Of a DNA stretch of 64,000 nucleotides, positions 17,735 to 26,273 are shown piece after piece. Location: NCBI GenBank assembly GCA_902785825.1, contig CACZZZ010000014.1:1-64000 (forward strand). Reading direction: 5' to 3'. A program made the translations under genes and the position numbers. The stretch is from an uncultured Bacteroidia bacterium. Its GTDB lineage: Bacteria; Bacteroidota; Bacteroidia; Bacteroidales; UBA932. The notes beneath the pieces were generated by a model. It was not told the DNA's origin. It searched no databases and saw nothing but the letters and a program-made list of their open reading frames with translations. Position 1 is the first letter of the stretch. Each line of letters begins with the position of its first letter.

Positions 17735-18880
17735 ATGAGAGCCGCCGTGTTCATCGGCTTCATGGGGGTTGTCCTCGGGACTGCCTTCTATGTGGCGTGG
17801 CATCTCTGGAGACTGATTCCCAGCCTGGGCTGGAAGATAGCCCTCGGAGGGCTATTCGGCCTGTGGACCGCCAGTTTTTTCTTGGGATTCGCCTTCCTCG
17901 AGAAGGTGCCGATAAGACTGGCCGTGCCTCTTTACGAGATCGGAAACAGTTGGCTGATAGCGTTTTTGTACCTGCTGATGGCCTTTGTGCTGTTGGACAT
18001 TTGCTCCGCCTGCAGGATTATTCCGAAAGGGTTTCTCAAAGACTCCTGGGGAGTACTCGGCTGCGTGGCCGGGGCCGTCACCGCCCTTCTGATCCTGGGA
18101 GGGATCCATTATCACCACAAATATCGGGAAGAGCTGACTGTCAAGACTTCAAAGCCGTTAGAAAAGCCCCTGACCGTGGTTCTGGCCAGCGACCTGCACC
18201 TTGGCTACCACAACCGCAAGGCGGAGCTGGGACGTTGGATCAATCTTTTCAACGCCGAGAATCCGGATCTGGTACTTATCGGCGGGGACATAATTGACAG
18301 AAGCTTGAGACCGGTTTTAGCCGGCAACTATGCAGAGGAGTTCAAGAGGCTGTCCGCACCTGTATTCACTGTTCTGGGCAACCACGAATATTACAGTGAC
18401 GTGGATGGTTCGGAGAAGTTTTTCAGGGAGGCCGGAATCGGTCTTCTGAAAGACAGTTATGCCGACACGCTCGGCATCCGGATAGTCGGCCGCAACGACC
18501 TCTCCTACCCTTGCCGTCCCGCCCTACATGAGATTCTTCAGTCGCGAAGCTCCTTCAGAATGACAGCCTCTGTCATCCTGAGCGAAGCGAAGGATCTCGG
18601 CGAAGCGAAGGATCTCTTCACGGTACTGCTGGACCACCAGCCTTACAACCTGGCGGAAGCCGAGGAAGCCGGGATTGACTTCCAGTTCAGCGGTCACACC
18701 CACCGGGGCCAAGTCTGGCCCATATCCTGGGTCACCGACGCGATGTACGAGAAATCCTGGGGCCACCACCAGCGCGGCTCGACCCGCTACTACATCAGCT
18801 CTGGTCTCGGAATCTGGGGCCCGAAGATCCGAATCGGCACCCGCTCCGAGTACCTTGTCCTTCACATCATACCCGAATAA
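17735..18880 (+). CDS. membrane-bound calcineurin-like metallophosphoesterase
   Basis: A 381-residue protein with about four N-terminal membrane helices (residues 1-125) and a C-terminal metallophosphoesterase domain resembling YkuE/YaeI. Metal-site motifs run in order: ASDLHLGY, GGDIID, GNHEYY, LDHQP and SGHTHRGQ. YaeI-type enzymes act on lipid-linked pyrophosphates such as UDP-diacylglucosamine, which would suit lipid A synthesis; that assignment is inference. Between GRNDLSYP and LDHQP a palindromic repeat (18530-18617) is translated in frame, including VILSEAKDLGEAKDL. It overlaps the convergent gene by 14 bases. Confidence 0.87.
   Translation: MRAAVFIGFMGVVLGTAFYVAWHLWRLIPSLGWKIALGGLFGLWTASFFLGFAFLEKVPIRLAVPLYEIGNSWLIAFLYLLMAFVLLDICSACRIIPKGFLKDSWGVLGCVAGAVTALLILGGIHYHHKYREELTVKTSKPLEKPLTVVLASDLHLGYHNRKAELGRWINLFNAENPDLVLIGGDIIDRSLRPVLAGNYAEEFKRLSAPVFTVLGNHEYYSDVDGSEKFFREAGIGLLKDSYADTLGIRIVGRNDLSYPCRPALHEILQSRSSFRMTASVILSEAKDLGEAKDLFTVLLDHQPYNLAEAEEAGIDFQFSGHTHRGQVWPISWVTDAMYEKSWGHHQRGSTRYYISSGLGIWGPKIRIGTRSEYLVLHIIPE
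18530..18617. repeat. palindromic repeats inside the phosphoesterase gene
   Basis: Two abutting elements: GAGATTCTTCAG...TTCAGAATGACAG, then GTCATCCTGAGCGAAGCGAAGGATCT with a partial tandem copy. The open frame continues through both. Confidence 0.7.
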
Positions 18881-20402
18881 CCTCTGCCATCATGCAACGG
18901 GCGGATCCGCCACCGACTTCCTCGATGACGGGAATATGAACGGGGACTATCCTTGAGCTCTCACTTATCGCCGCAATCTGCTCTTCAGTCAGGGAGCCAT
19001 AGGCGGTGTCGGACATAATGACGAGCCCGTCTCCATCCATATTCTTGACTTCCAATATGTTCCCGGCGAAATGGAGCATCTGGTCGTAGGTGATCGCGAT
19101 CAGCTTCCGTCCCCCGTCAGACAGATTGGCCTCAAGGGCAGACCGTTCTGAAGAGGATATCACCACATCCTCGCAAAGCACGGCAAACCTCTCCCCTATG
19201 CTCATCACGACATTTGTGTGGTAGATTGGCAGACCATCCCGATCCACGGCATCGAAAAGGAAGGGATGATACCCGAGCCTGCGGCAGAAATCGTCCAGCA
19301 CTGCCTCCGAAGTGCGCGGAGAGCGGCAGGCGTAGGCCACGCGGGCCTTCCGGTCCAAAACCAGGCTGCCAGTCCCCTCAAGGAACTTCCCGTCGTCCTC
19401 CCAGGCTGACAAATCCACAATACGTTTGGTCCCGGCAGCAGCCATGATCGTCCTGATCGTGGCGGGATCCCGCTCGAGGCGCCTGTTCGGGGCGAACATC
19501 GGATATAGGACAAGGGAGCCGTCCTCGTGGGTCGTGAACCAGTTGTTCGGGAATATCGAGTCCGGGGTCAGGGGCTCCGGGGTGTCCTCCACCACAATCA
19601 CAGGGACATCATTCTCCTTAAGGAGGCTGACCATCCCGTCAAACTCCTCGAGGGCTCTTTCCTGGACGCCATCCTTCAGGGTATCATTCTGGAAACGGTT
19701 ATTGGAAGCGGTCTGCTCATTGAAACCAAAGCGGGCAGGCCTCACCATCAGCAATTCAGCGACACTTTTCATCCTTCTTGAAGATGAGACACAAATCATA
19801 AGGTTCCGTATTGAGAAAAAAATCGAGAACTGGCCTATCGCCAGGACCCAGTCGTGGCGGATAAGGCCATATAGTATTATCATCACCGAGCCAATCACCG
19901 CCATGACCCAGTGGCCCAGCGGAAGGATCGAGGCCTTGCGCTTGTAGCTGTAGACAAGCTGATAGACCGAGCGGAGCTCATAAACTGTCTGGCCCAGGAC
20001 ACCGAAGAGGAGCAGTCCCAGCGGGACATATTCGTTGTGGAGGAAGGTCGCTGAAAAGGTTGGGATATCCCTCACGATCAGGGCCAGGATGACGAGCGGG
20101 AACAAGGCCTGCAGGATGATGATCGGCTTGGGAACCCTCTTGTAGAGGCCCAGGATGCCGATATTCCACATGTAGGCATAGTAGCCGATGCTCTCCCCGA
20201 AGATGATCGAGAAATCCTTCCGGAGCCAGCCGTAGATGTAAAGCACGACCGCTCCCACGCTGCTCAGGACCCAGTATATTCCCGGAGACTCGACCTTGCG
20301 GGACTTCTCCGAGATGTACCATTGGATCAGGATGCGGGAGCCGTAGATGGCCATTCCGGCCAGCCCAAGGAGATAAACCCAAAGCGGACTGTCCATGATC
20401 AT
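18867..20402 (-). CDS. fusion of lipid-A-type LAB_N membrane domains with a CtlX-like amidinohydrolase
   Basis: A 511-residue protein with two parts. Residues 1-210 hold two copies of the LAB_N membrane fold found with lipid A enzymes (YGSRILIQWYISEK..., TVYELRSVYQLVYSYKRK). Residues 216-511 match CtlX-type arginine deiminase relatives acting on citrulline or related guanidino compounds: VRPARFGFNEQTASNNRFQ, NNWFTTH near 290, HTNVVMSIG near 403 and the catalytic Cys in GGGSARCMMAEV near the end. The two are normally separate proteins, and no frameshift or stop lies at the junction. It overlaps glsB upstream by four bases. Confidence 0.82.
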   Translation of the reverse strand: MIMDSPLWVYLLGLAGMAIYGSRILIQWYISEKSRKVESPGIYWVLSSVGAVVLYIYGWLRKDFSIIFGESIGYYAYMWNIGILGLYKRVPKPIIILQALFPLVILALIVRDIPTFSATFLHNEYVPLGLLLFGVLGQTVYELRSVYQLVYSYKRKASILPLGHWVMAVIGSVMIILYGLIRHDWVLAIGQFSIFFSIRNLMICVSSSRRMKSVAELLMVRPARFGFNEQTASNNRFQNDTLKDGVQERALEEFDGMVSLLKENDVPVIVVEDTPEPLTPDSIFPNNWFTTHEDGSLVLYPMFAPNRRLERDPATIRTIMAAAGTKRIVDLSAWEDDGKFLEGTGSLVLDRKARVAYACRSPRTSEAVLDDFCRRLGYHPFLFDAVDRDGLPIYHTNVVMSIGERFAVLCEDVVISSSERSALEANLSDGGRKLIAITYDQMLHFAGNILEVKNMDGDGLVIMSDTAYGSLTEEQIAAISESSRIVPVHIPVIEEVGGGSARCMMAEVIRV

Positions 20403-21403
20403 TCAGGATTTGAGGTGCCGTAGAAATGCATGAAGACGGCCTCCTGGGTTTCCTGGGGCAGCGGGCGCACGACAGATCGAAGCATCCGTGAGGGGAAATC
20501 ACTGGCTTTCAATACAATCATGGCGTCAAGGCAGTTCCCGAAAAGAGGATCCACATTAAAGCACGCCACCTTTGCCCCACAACTGAAATATTTCCGGAAC
20601 AGCACAGGAAGACGGCTTTTCCCCTCGGAGATGGAGACAAGCAGCCTGTCGAAGGCGTCAATGTCGCCTTTGGGGACACCCGACAGAAGCCCTTCAGGAT
20701 TGACCCTTATGAAATCCGGCCTGAAAGGATGGGTCGGACCAGCGAAGCGCACGGCCTCCGGAAGCTTGAAATCCCGCTCGATATAATGGAACGCCAGGCT
20801 CTTGTAAAGATCCGGTAGGGCATCGCTGATGGTGACCGTGCCGATCATGAAGGTGGAGGCAGGATCCTTGGCCAGGGCAACTGCGAGGCCTGCGAGAAGG
20901 AGTTTGAGCGGCAGGACCTCTTTCTGGTACTTGGGAGCCACGAAAGAGCGGCCGAGCTCCATGGAATGGGGAAGAATCCGGTCCGCTTCAGGCCCGAAAT
21001 TGACCTGGCTGGAGGTGTATAGTCCTTCCTTACCCTTTTCCGGGATGATCGAGGATCCATAACCGAAGCGGTAGGATCCGACAATCTCACCGTTAGGTAC
21101 ACTCCAGAGAATCAGATGCTTGTAGTAAGCGTCATAGGAGTCGGTGTCCTGAGGCTCTCCGGTTCCCTCCCCAATCTGCCGGAAGGTCTCTTCCCGGAGG
21201 CGGTAAAGCTCCCTCATCGCATCCGGAGCGTCAGTGGCGTCAATCAGGTACGCCTTGTACTTCCATCTGGGAACGAATGATCTTGGGATCAACAGGTTCA
21301 GCAATGGGTCCCTGAGCCTTTTCCGGCCCCTGAGCGGTGGTTCGACTCCGCTCACCAACCGTAGGCCGGCCACCCTGCTGAAGCACCTGTGCCTCAAGCG
21401 CAT
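20399..21403 (-). CDS. glsB: GNAT-type N-acyltransferase, GlsB (glycine lipid synthesis) candidate
   Basis: Resembles the Bacteroides N-acyltransferase that attaches a 3-hydroxy fatty acid to glycine, the first step to glycine and serine-glycine lipids. Supporting segments are MRELYRLREETFRQIGEGTG, MELGRSFVAPKYQ and the C-terminal NVDPLFGNCLDAMIVL. The paired acyltransferase upstream supports the call. The first 35 residues derive partly from a repeat element and overlap the neighbour by 164 bases, so the true start may be inside, near PRSFVPRWKYKAYL. Confidence 0.75.
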   Translation of the reverse strand: MRLRHRCFSRVAGLRLVSGVEPPLRGRKRLRDPLLNLLIPRSFVPRWKYKAYLIDATDAPDAMRELYRLREETFRQIGEGTGEPQDTDSYDAYYKHLILWSVPNGEIVGSYRFGYGSSIIPEKGKEGLYTSSQVNFGPEADRILPHSMELGRSFVAPKYQKEVLPLKLLLAGLAVALAKDPASTFMIGTVTISDALPDLYKSLAFHYIERDFKLPEAVRFAGPTHPFRPDFIRVNPEGLLSGVPKGDIDAFDRLLVSISEGKSRLPVLFRKYFSCGAKVACFNVDPLFGNCLDAMIVLKASDFPSRMLRSVVRPLPQETQEAVFMHFYGTSNPE

Positions 21404-22274
21404 AAGTGCGATTGCGGAGATATTCCTTAAGAGTCGGAATGCTCAAGGCGGCGATCTCGGCGGCCGGAATAGCCTTCCCTATCCGGACCTTGACCGTCAT
21501 TCCCCTCTTGTTGGTCAGCTCATGGACAAGCCGAATGGTCCTGAGCCGAGGATGGATCTTTCCGAGAATATGGAAAAGCAAGGAGTCTGTCCCGTCGAAA
21601 TAGATGGGGACAACCGGTAGGCCTGAATTCTTTATAAGTTTGAGTATATTGTCGGGCCAGGGCTTGTCCTCGATGACCATTCCCTTGATTGGTTCCTGAG
21701 CTTTATTCCCTGGTCCCTGAGCCTGTCGAAGGGCCGAGGGGCCCACAGCAGTCCGCCGCTCTTTTTTCTGCCAGGTCGATACCTCGCCTGTCGGGAAGAG
21801 GCCAAGGGAAGCACCAGAGCCGATATGCCCGAGAGCCGTGCGGATCCCCGTTATGCTTTTCGCCCCTCCCGTCGAGAAATTATCCACGGGGATGAACCAT
21901 TTCGTCAGATTCGGCACCTGGGCCAGAAGAAAGGTGGTCAGGATCTTGAAGTCCGGTCGCTTGGGGTTTATTATCGCATTGAGGATCAATCCGTCAGCGC
22001 CTCCGAACGGGTGGTTGGATACGGTCAGGAATCCGCCTTCCGCAGGGATATTGGCAAGCTGCTCGGGTGGGATCTCGTAAGATATTCCGAACCTTCTCAG
22101 GACTTCCTCCGAGAACTCAGGGCCCTCAAGGTCAGCCACATAGGGATACACCTTGTTGAGCCGCCCGATGCCCAGGACCCCGTACAGAGCCCCGGCCACG
22201 CACTTCCCCACCAGGCCTTTCAGCCCCAGCGCCTTCCTCAAACCATCTTTGCTTATCAGTACTTTTTCGCTCAT
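21240..22274 (-). CDS. glsA: PlsC-like O-acyltransferase, GlsA candidate
   Basis: Second acyltransferase of glycine-lipid synthesis in Bacteroides, adding a fatty acid to the hydroxyl of the N-acyl glycine. The 344-residue protein carries the acyltransferase motif SNHPFGGADG near residue 100 and the family segment VPIYFDGTDSLLFHILGKIHPRLRT near 240. Two repeat elements are read through in frame (ALRQAQGPGNKAQEP near residue 190, and the C-terminal tail). The tail after VLQQGG looks like repeat-derived sequence. Confidence 0.75.
   Translation of the reverse strand: MSEKVLISKDGLRKALGLKGLVGKCVAGALYGVLGIGRLNKVYPYVADLEGPEFSEEVLRRFGISYEIPPEQLANIPAEGGFLTVSNHPFGGADGLILNAIINPKRPDFKILTTFLLAQVPNLTKWFIPVDNFSTGGAKSITGIRTALGHIGSGASLGLFPTGEVSTWQKKERRTAVGPSALRQAQGPGNKAQEPIKGMVIEDKPWPDNILKLIKNSGLPVVPIYFDGTDSLLFHILGKIHPRLRTIRLVHELTNKRGMTVKVRIGKAIPAAEIAALSIPTLKEYLRNRTYALEAQVLQQGGRPTVGERSRTTAQGPEKAQGPIAEPVDPKIIRSQMEVQGVPD
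21307..21358. repeat. palindromic repeat in the glsA/glsB overlap
   Basis: Contains CCCTGAGC and GTTCGACTCCGCTCACC modules that recur at 30721-30800. It is coding in two frames at once: the glsA tail and the glsB head. Confidence 0.6.
21690..21744. repeat. palindromic repeat inside glsA
   Basis: GGTTCCTGAGC and GGTCCCTGAGCCTGTCGAAGG modules. Read through in frame as part of GlsA. Confidence 0.55.
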
Positions 22275-22330
22275 TCTTTCAAATAAACGTTTAAATATAC
22301 TGATTTTTCCCTAAAGGTGGTTAATGATTC

Positions 22331-22441
22331 GGGCAAGGTCTGATTTTAGGGTGGGGTACCTTGCCCGCCGATAAGGCCACTGACAGCCATGAAAGGCCAT
22401 TTTCCCTGGCAAGGTCCTGGCTCTCAAATTAGACCTTGCCC
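22331..22441. repeat. 110-bp double-hairpin repeat, copy A
   Basis: Begins GGGCAAGGTCT and ends AGACCTTGCCC. Inside are TACCTTGCCC and GGCAAGGTCC, so it can fold as two successive hairpins. It lies nine bases after the 3' end of the gene at 22451. Related copies are at 29797-29907 and 32821-32930, all in the same orientation. Confidence 0.9.
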
Positions 22442-22450
22442 GAAAGGGCC

Positions 22451-22954
22451 TCAGAAACCCATCGCGTCGTACCCGGCGGTAATGTCGAACCAATATTCCT
22501 CTGTGCCAAGAAATTCCGGCTCGGGAATGACGAACTTGCCGTCAGCGTCCTGACGCATGATCGGATGGGAATAAATCCGAACCTTCAATGAATCCAGATG
22601 ACGGTCACCTTTTTGTACAAGGCTCTGCTTCTCCACCTTGTAATCCACAAACCTGTACGGAACGGGACGAAGAATGAATTCCAGGAGTTCATATTCAAGA
22701 TGAACATATTCGTCCGTCTCCTCGATAATAATAGGATTATCTGGACTGCAACCAAGATTAGCAGGATCATAAGTCTCGTACCTGGCCCGCTGATCTGAAG
22801 TGAGAATGCCATTCGATTCCATCACCCTCCGGAGTGGAGTCCCCTGCTCCGGAAGGTCGTCATCAAAAAGGTCTGCGGGAGATTCATCCGTTGAATTCCT
22901 TAACAAATCCTCCAACCAATTGAGATCGGGGTCATTTGCGGATTTCTTAGCCAT
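22451..22954 (-). CDS. hypothetical protein of an accessory operon
   Basis: A 167-residue acidic protein I do not recognise. There is no signal peptide or membrane helix. It begins MAKKSANDPDLNWLEDLL and has a charged N-terminal third; the C-terminal part (FILRPVPYRFVDYKVEKQSLVQKGD) suggests a small alpha/beta domain. It is the last gene of a four-gene leftward operon, 21 bases after the FtsK-gamma gene, and is followed at once by repeat copy A. Confidence 0.7.
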   Translation of the reverse strand: MAKKSANDPDLNWLEDLLRNSTDESPADLFDDDLPEQGTPLRRVMESNGILTSDQRARYETYDPANLGCSPDNPIIIEETDEYVHLEYELLEFILRPVPYRFVDYKVEKQSLVQKGDRHLDSLKVRIYSHPIMRQDADGKFVIPEPEFLGTEEYWFDITAGYDAMGF

Positions 22955-23462
22955 ATGATAATCAAATATTCAGTATTAATCTCTCTTTGAGAATAGATTT
23001 GACACGCCATCCAGGATAGCTCCTATAGCAACGACAAGGATTGAGGCTATTGCGGCATCTTCAAGACTGATTCCAAATGTCTTTTTAAACCAAGGAGAAA
23101 CTGAATGGTATATCTTTTTGATTGGGAAAAACTCTTTCCCGGGAAATATCAGCCCCAGAATCCAGGCTATAATCCACCAAGCCAGCAGAACCAAGATTAT
23201 AACAGGAGCTAATAGAATGAATAACAAAATGATACATGTGTAGGATATCACCTGGCCAACATACCCTAGGCAACCATTCATGGCATTGACACTGTCGGAG
23301 TACTCGTATGTTGTAGCAACCTTTTCGGTTGACGCTTTCGAATAATTGCCTACAACCGGTTCTGTGCTTATTAAAGATGAGCCCATAGGTTCAATGACTT
23401 TATCGTGATAATCAGGCAACACAATCCCCAACACTAGGCTGAGCTCATTCAGATCCCGAATA

Positions 23463-23680
23463 AGCACTTGGCGAGGCTTGCTCCCATCCTGGGGGCCAAC
23501 GATTCCTGCCGCCTCAAGCTGGTCCATCACTCGACCAGCTTTGGCGTATCCCATTCCAAGACTGGTCCATCACTCGACCAGCTTTGGCGTATCCCATTCC
23601 AAGACGACGCTGTAAATCAGAGGTACTCGCCCGTTGATTCAGAACCACATACCTAGCAGCATCCTCGAATCGATCGTCAA
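23463..23680. repeat. gamma-domain direct repeat, copy 2
   Basis: Apart from its internal 43-bp duplication it matches 23815-24004 at all but about one of 175 positions, indicating a very recent duplication of the domain. Confidence 0.9.
23519..23604. repeat. 43-bp tandem duplication that breaks the frame
   Basis: Units 23519-23561 and 23562-23604 are identical by eye. As 43 is not a multiple of three, the copy number decides whether the FtsK-gamma protein is read to its membrane tail. Confidence 0.9.
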
Positions 23681-23814
23681 ATGTCGATAGATCAACGATG
23701 CCTCCTTGTTCTTTCTCAAAAGCCTCTTGATCGCAACTAACAATTCTATTATCAACTAATTGATTCTCCCACGCTCTCTTGATAATATCCTCTAAAGTGA
23801 CCAAGTCAGAGACC

Positions 23815-24004
23815 AGCACTTGGCGAGGCTTGCTCCCATCCTGGGGGCCAACGATTCCTGCCGCCTCAAGCTGGTCCATCACTCGACCAGCTTTGGCGTA
23901 TCCCATTCCAAGATATCCCATTCCAAGACGACGCTGCAAATCAGAGGTACTCGCCCGTTGATTCAGAACCACATACCTAGCAGCATCCTCGAATCGATCG
24001 TCAA
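23815..24004. repeat. gamma-domain direct repeat, copy 1, with a 15-bp tandem duplication
   Basis: Contains two copies of TATCCCATTCCAAGA (23899-23913 and 23914-23928), an in-frame duplication ([10 protein letters not shown]) at the same spot where copy 2 carries its 43-bp duplication. Confidence 0.9.
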
Positions 24005-24130
24005 GACCTATTGGTAATGAATACGAATACTCTGGATAGAAATCATCCTCGATATCTTCATATTTGTCACCGTCTAGATCGTTCAGATCATCATCGTCCA
24101 ACTCCGGATCATAGAGCATATAGAATAATA

Positions 24131-25156
24131 TTAGCTATTAACGGAATACAATTCTTTAACGTTATTCTCGAGATCTTTCCGTTTATCTGAGAGCACGGAG
24201 TATTGTCGTTTCAACTCTTCTTCCTTGTCAGCATTCATCTTATTACCGATGTATTTACCCGACATCCCTACTATTATAACTGCGATTAAAGTAAGAAAGG
24301 CCATACCTCCTTCCATTTCAGGGAACACATTTACTATGATAAAAAAAAGGACTACTGCAGATATCCAAGAAATCCTTTTGGTTTTCTTCTTTGATGCCTT
24401 GATCGCGGCCGCCATTCCATCGAGCTCTACTTGTTTTCTATCCAAGTCCACTTCTTTATCAAAAGACGTCCACAGCCCATCCTTATATGATTGATCCCAC
24501 TTATCCCCATTCACGATACAATCTACGGCTGCGACATCCACAAGAGGGAGATTGACGTCAAACTTTATCGACAGAAAGTCCTTAGCTTCATCATACTCAT
24601 TCTTCTCCGTATTGAAATAGAAAACGCATTTCATTCCAAGTATCGACTCTTTAAAAAACTCAAAATCACCTATAGGAATAGTGATAACATCTTCAAAAGA
24701 CTTAGGCCCTGAATGCGCACTAAAAGTTAACAGATCGAACTCTGCCGGCACGTCATCAACAGAAAGTAACGTCTTATTCAAAATACGATTCTTTGATTTA
24801 TTATAAAAAATCAGATCAGCATATACATTACTATCATCCTCTTTAGCATAAAAAACCAACTTCCCTGTACTCTCCTCACTAGCCTTCTGGATTTGTTTTC
24901 TTGTCTCATTATCCATCACACCCTCTATAACGCCATCAAATAATCGAGACCCCGATGATTTCTGGTTTTTGACCTCAAATTGGTTAACCAAATTGTCGTT
25001 ATTCCAAAAACCGGAATCAACAATCTCAATGGCATCCACGACACCTAAAACATACCCATGTTTCAGTTTTGATCCCTTATATTGAAAGCTTTCCAATTGG
25101 CGGAAAGAGAACAAATCTTTGTAATAATGCTGTTTTAACTGGTTTATCGTCAACAT
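24131..25156 (-). CDS. hypothetical protein with two C-terminal membrane helices and a coiled coil
   Basis: A 341-residue protein of unknown family. Residues 1-240 look like a soluble domain ([15 protein letters not shown]..., [20 protein letters not shown]) with no signal peptide. A basic stretch KASKKKTKR is followed by two hydrophobic helices (about 268-287 and 291-312), then a charged helix ([20 protein letters not shown]) likely to form a coiled coil. It sits 11 bases before the FtsK-gamma gene and 27 after the CFI-box gene, so the three are probably made together at the membrane. Codon use is AT-richer than the flanking chromosome. Confidence 0.8.
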   Translation of the reverse strand: MLTINQLKQHYYKDLFSFRQLESFQYKGSKLKHGYVLGVVDAIEIVDSGFWNNDNLVNQFEVKNQKSSGSRLFDGVIEGVMDNETRKQIQKASEESTGKLVFYAKEDDSNVYADLIFYNKSKNRILNKTLLSVDDVPAEFDLLTFSAHSGPKSFEDVITIPIGDFEFFKESILGMKCVFYFNTEKNEYDEAKDFLSIKFDVNLPLVDVAAVDCIVNGDKWDQSYKDGLWTSFDKEVDLDRKQVELDGMAAAIKASKKKTKRISWISAVVLFFIIVNVFPEMEGGMAFLTLIAVIIVGMSGKYIGNKMNADKEEELKRQYSVLSDKRKDLENNVKELYSVNS

Positions 25157-25183
25157 AGAATAACAATTGTTAATTAAATGAGT

Positions 25184-26161
25184 TTAATACTTGTCCGAAT
25201 ATGGAGAATCCTCGATTCCGTGAGCCTTCAAAGTAGACACAAGATGATCCAATGGGGCTTTAAAGATTTTTTTGAAGACATGTGAGTCTCCGAACTTTTT
25301 CACTAAATAAGGACTGATTGAATAATAAAGCTTTATAAAACAACGACCAACAAGAGTTCTATCAAGAATATCATCCCTGAACCTGCGGAGAGTCCATACT
25401 TGAGAGCAATCGTACGATCCGTAAATGGCGGTAGCTATGTAACACCCTTGAGCCTGTGCAGCTTGAGTCTGTTTGGATTTTGCCTCTCTCTCTTCTCGCA
25501 GCTGTTTCTCTCGCTTTTCTTTTTCTTCTCTTCTTTTATTCTCCCCGTCAGCAAACGATTCATACTTGCTTAAAACGTCATCACCTGCCAGTTCAACTGA
25601 CATAAAAACAGAAGTAGAGGATCCTGTAAGTGGCTCATAATTCTCCTGCCATTTAGCAGCCAATTTCGAGAACAATCTGGAGTATATATTAAAACCAGCA
25701 ACATCATTATCAAAGTATGCTCCACTTCCAGATGCTCTAAAAGCAAAACTTGCAGAATCAGCAACAGCATCCACAAGTTCCCTTGTGACAAAGAAATGAT
25801 ATTTATTGGTCTCCGGAGTGTCTCCTTTCACTTTTGTACACTCCGTCAATTCAATATTCTCCCCATCAAGATTAAGTTTCAAGGAGTTTATCTCCCCTAG
25901 AATAGAATCCCAGGTATAAGTTGAGGTGTTGAATTTACCGGAACGGTCAATAACTTCAAGAATAACTGATAAATTCAGCTGACCCTCCTCAACTTTACCG
26001 CGAGAGTTTCTTGGAAGAAATATACCATAAGAAAGATATGCCTCGACACCATTATCATCATATACTGGGAAAGAACTGTAAGAGCCAGGTGTGTATATGG
26101 CCGTTTCTGAGAATTTATCGGAGATTAACTGCAATGATACAATTTTTGGGATTCTTTTCAT
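25184..26161 (-). CDS. CFI-box-CTERM domain protein
   Basis: The 325-residue protein ends in a CFI-box-CTERM domain (from about residue 239): CYIATAIYGSYDCSQVWTLR, then RRFRDDIL, GRCFIKLYYSISPYLVKKFG. A charged, glutamine-rich helix (about 208-238) joins it to an N-terminal domain of unknown type that starts KRIPKIVSLQLISDKFSE. The role of the CFI box is not established as far as I know. The start is taken at the ATG at 26161 (MKRIPK), because the 29 upstream residues look non-coding. First gene of the four-gene leftward operon. Confidence 0.82.
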   Translation of the reverse strand: MKRIPKIVSLQLISDKFSETAIYTPGSYSSFPVYDDNGVEAYLSYGIFLPRNSRGKVEEGQLNLSVILEVIDRSGKFNTSTYTWDSILGEINSLKLNLDGENIELTECTKVKGDTPETNKYHFFVTRELVDAVADSASFAFRASGSGAYFDNDVAGFNIYSRLFSKLAAKWQENYEPLTGSSTSVFMSVELAGDDVLSKYESFADGENKRREEKEKREKQLREEREAKSKQTQAAQAQGCYIATAIYGSYDCSQVWTLRRFRDDILDRTLVGRCFIKLYYSISPYLVKKFGDSHVFKKIFKAPLDHLVSTLKAHGIEDSPYSDKY

Positions 26162-26273
26162 GACATTAATACTATAATGATTACTTAAAAAATGACTTTT
26201 ACACATGCGACATAACACAATTACCTCAGCATATGTACATATAATCAAAATAACTCTATGACTATTAAACTAT

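Larger units (their letters stand above)
22976..24119 (-). pseudogene. membrane protein with two FtsK-gamma domains, frame broken by a 43-bp duplication
   Basis: The first frame (24119 to 23514) encodes an acidic N-terminus and two winged-helix domains matching FtsK gamma, the DNA-polarity-reading domain ([21 protein letters not shown]..., [16 protein letters not shown]). In the second domain a 43-bp tandem duplication (23519-23604) shifts the frame to a stop. The other frame (from 23554 to 22976) completes the domain and continues into a tail with a long hydrophobic region (ISYTCIILLFILLAPVIILVLLAWWIIAWILGL, given here by position: about 100-135 of that frame) and a second helix. Removing one 43-bp unit leaves 1101 bases, an intact 366-residue protein. 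There are no ATPase motifs, so it is not a DNA pump. It may be a phase-off allele, a decayed gene or an assembly error. Confidence 0.75.

Noticed and set aside
22311..22493. 60-residue minus-strand frame over repeat copy A
   Set aside because: It lies almost wholly in the palindromic repeat. A similar frame over copy B shows it is repeat-derived, not a gene.
22976..24119. Calling this gene a DNA translocase FtsK
   Set aside because: Only the gamma DNA-binding domain is present. There are no Walker motifs or motor domain, so the name would mislead.
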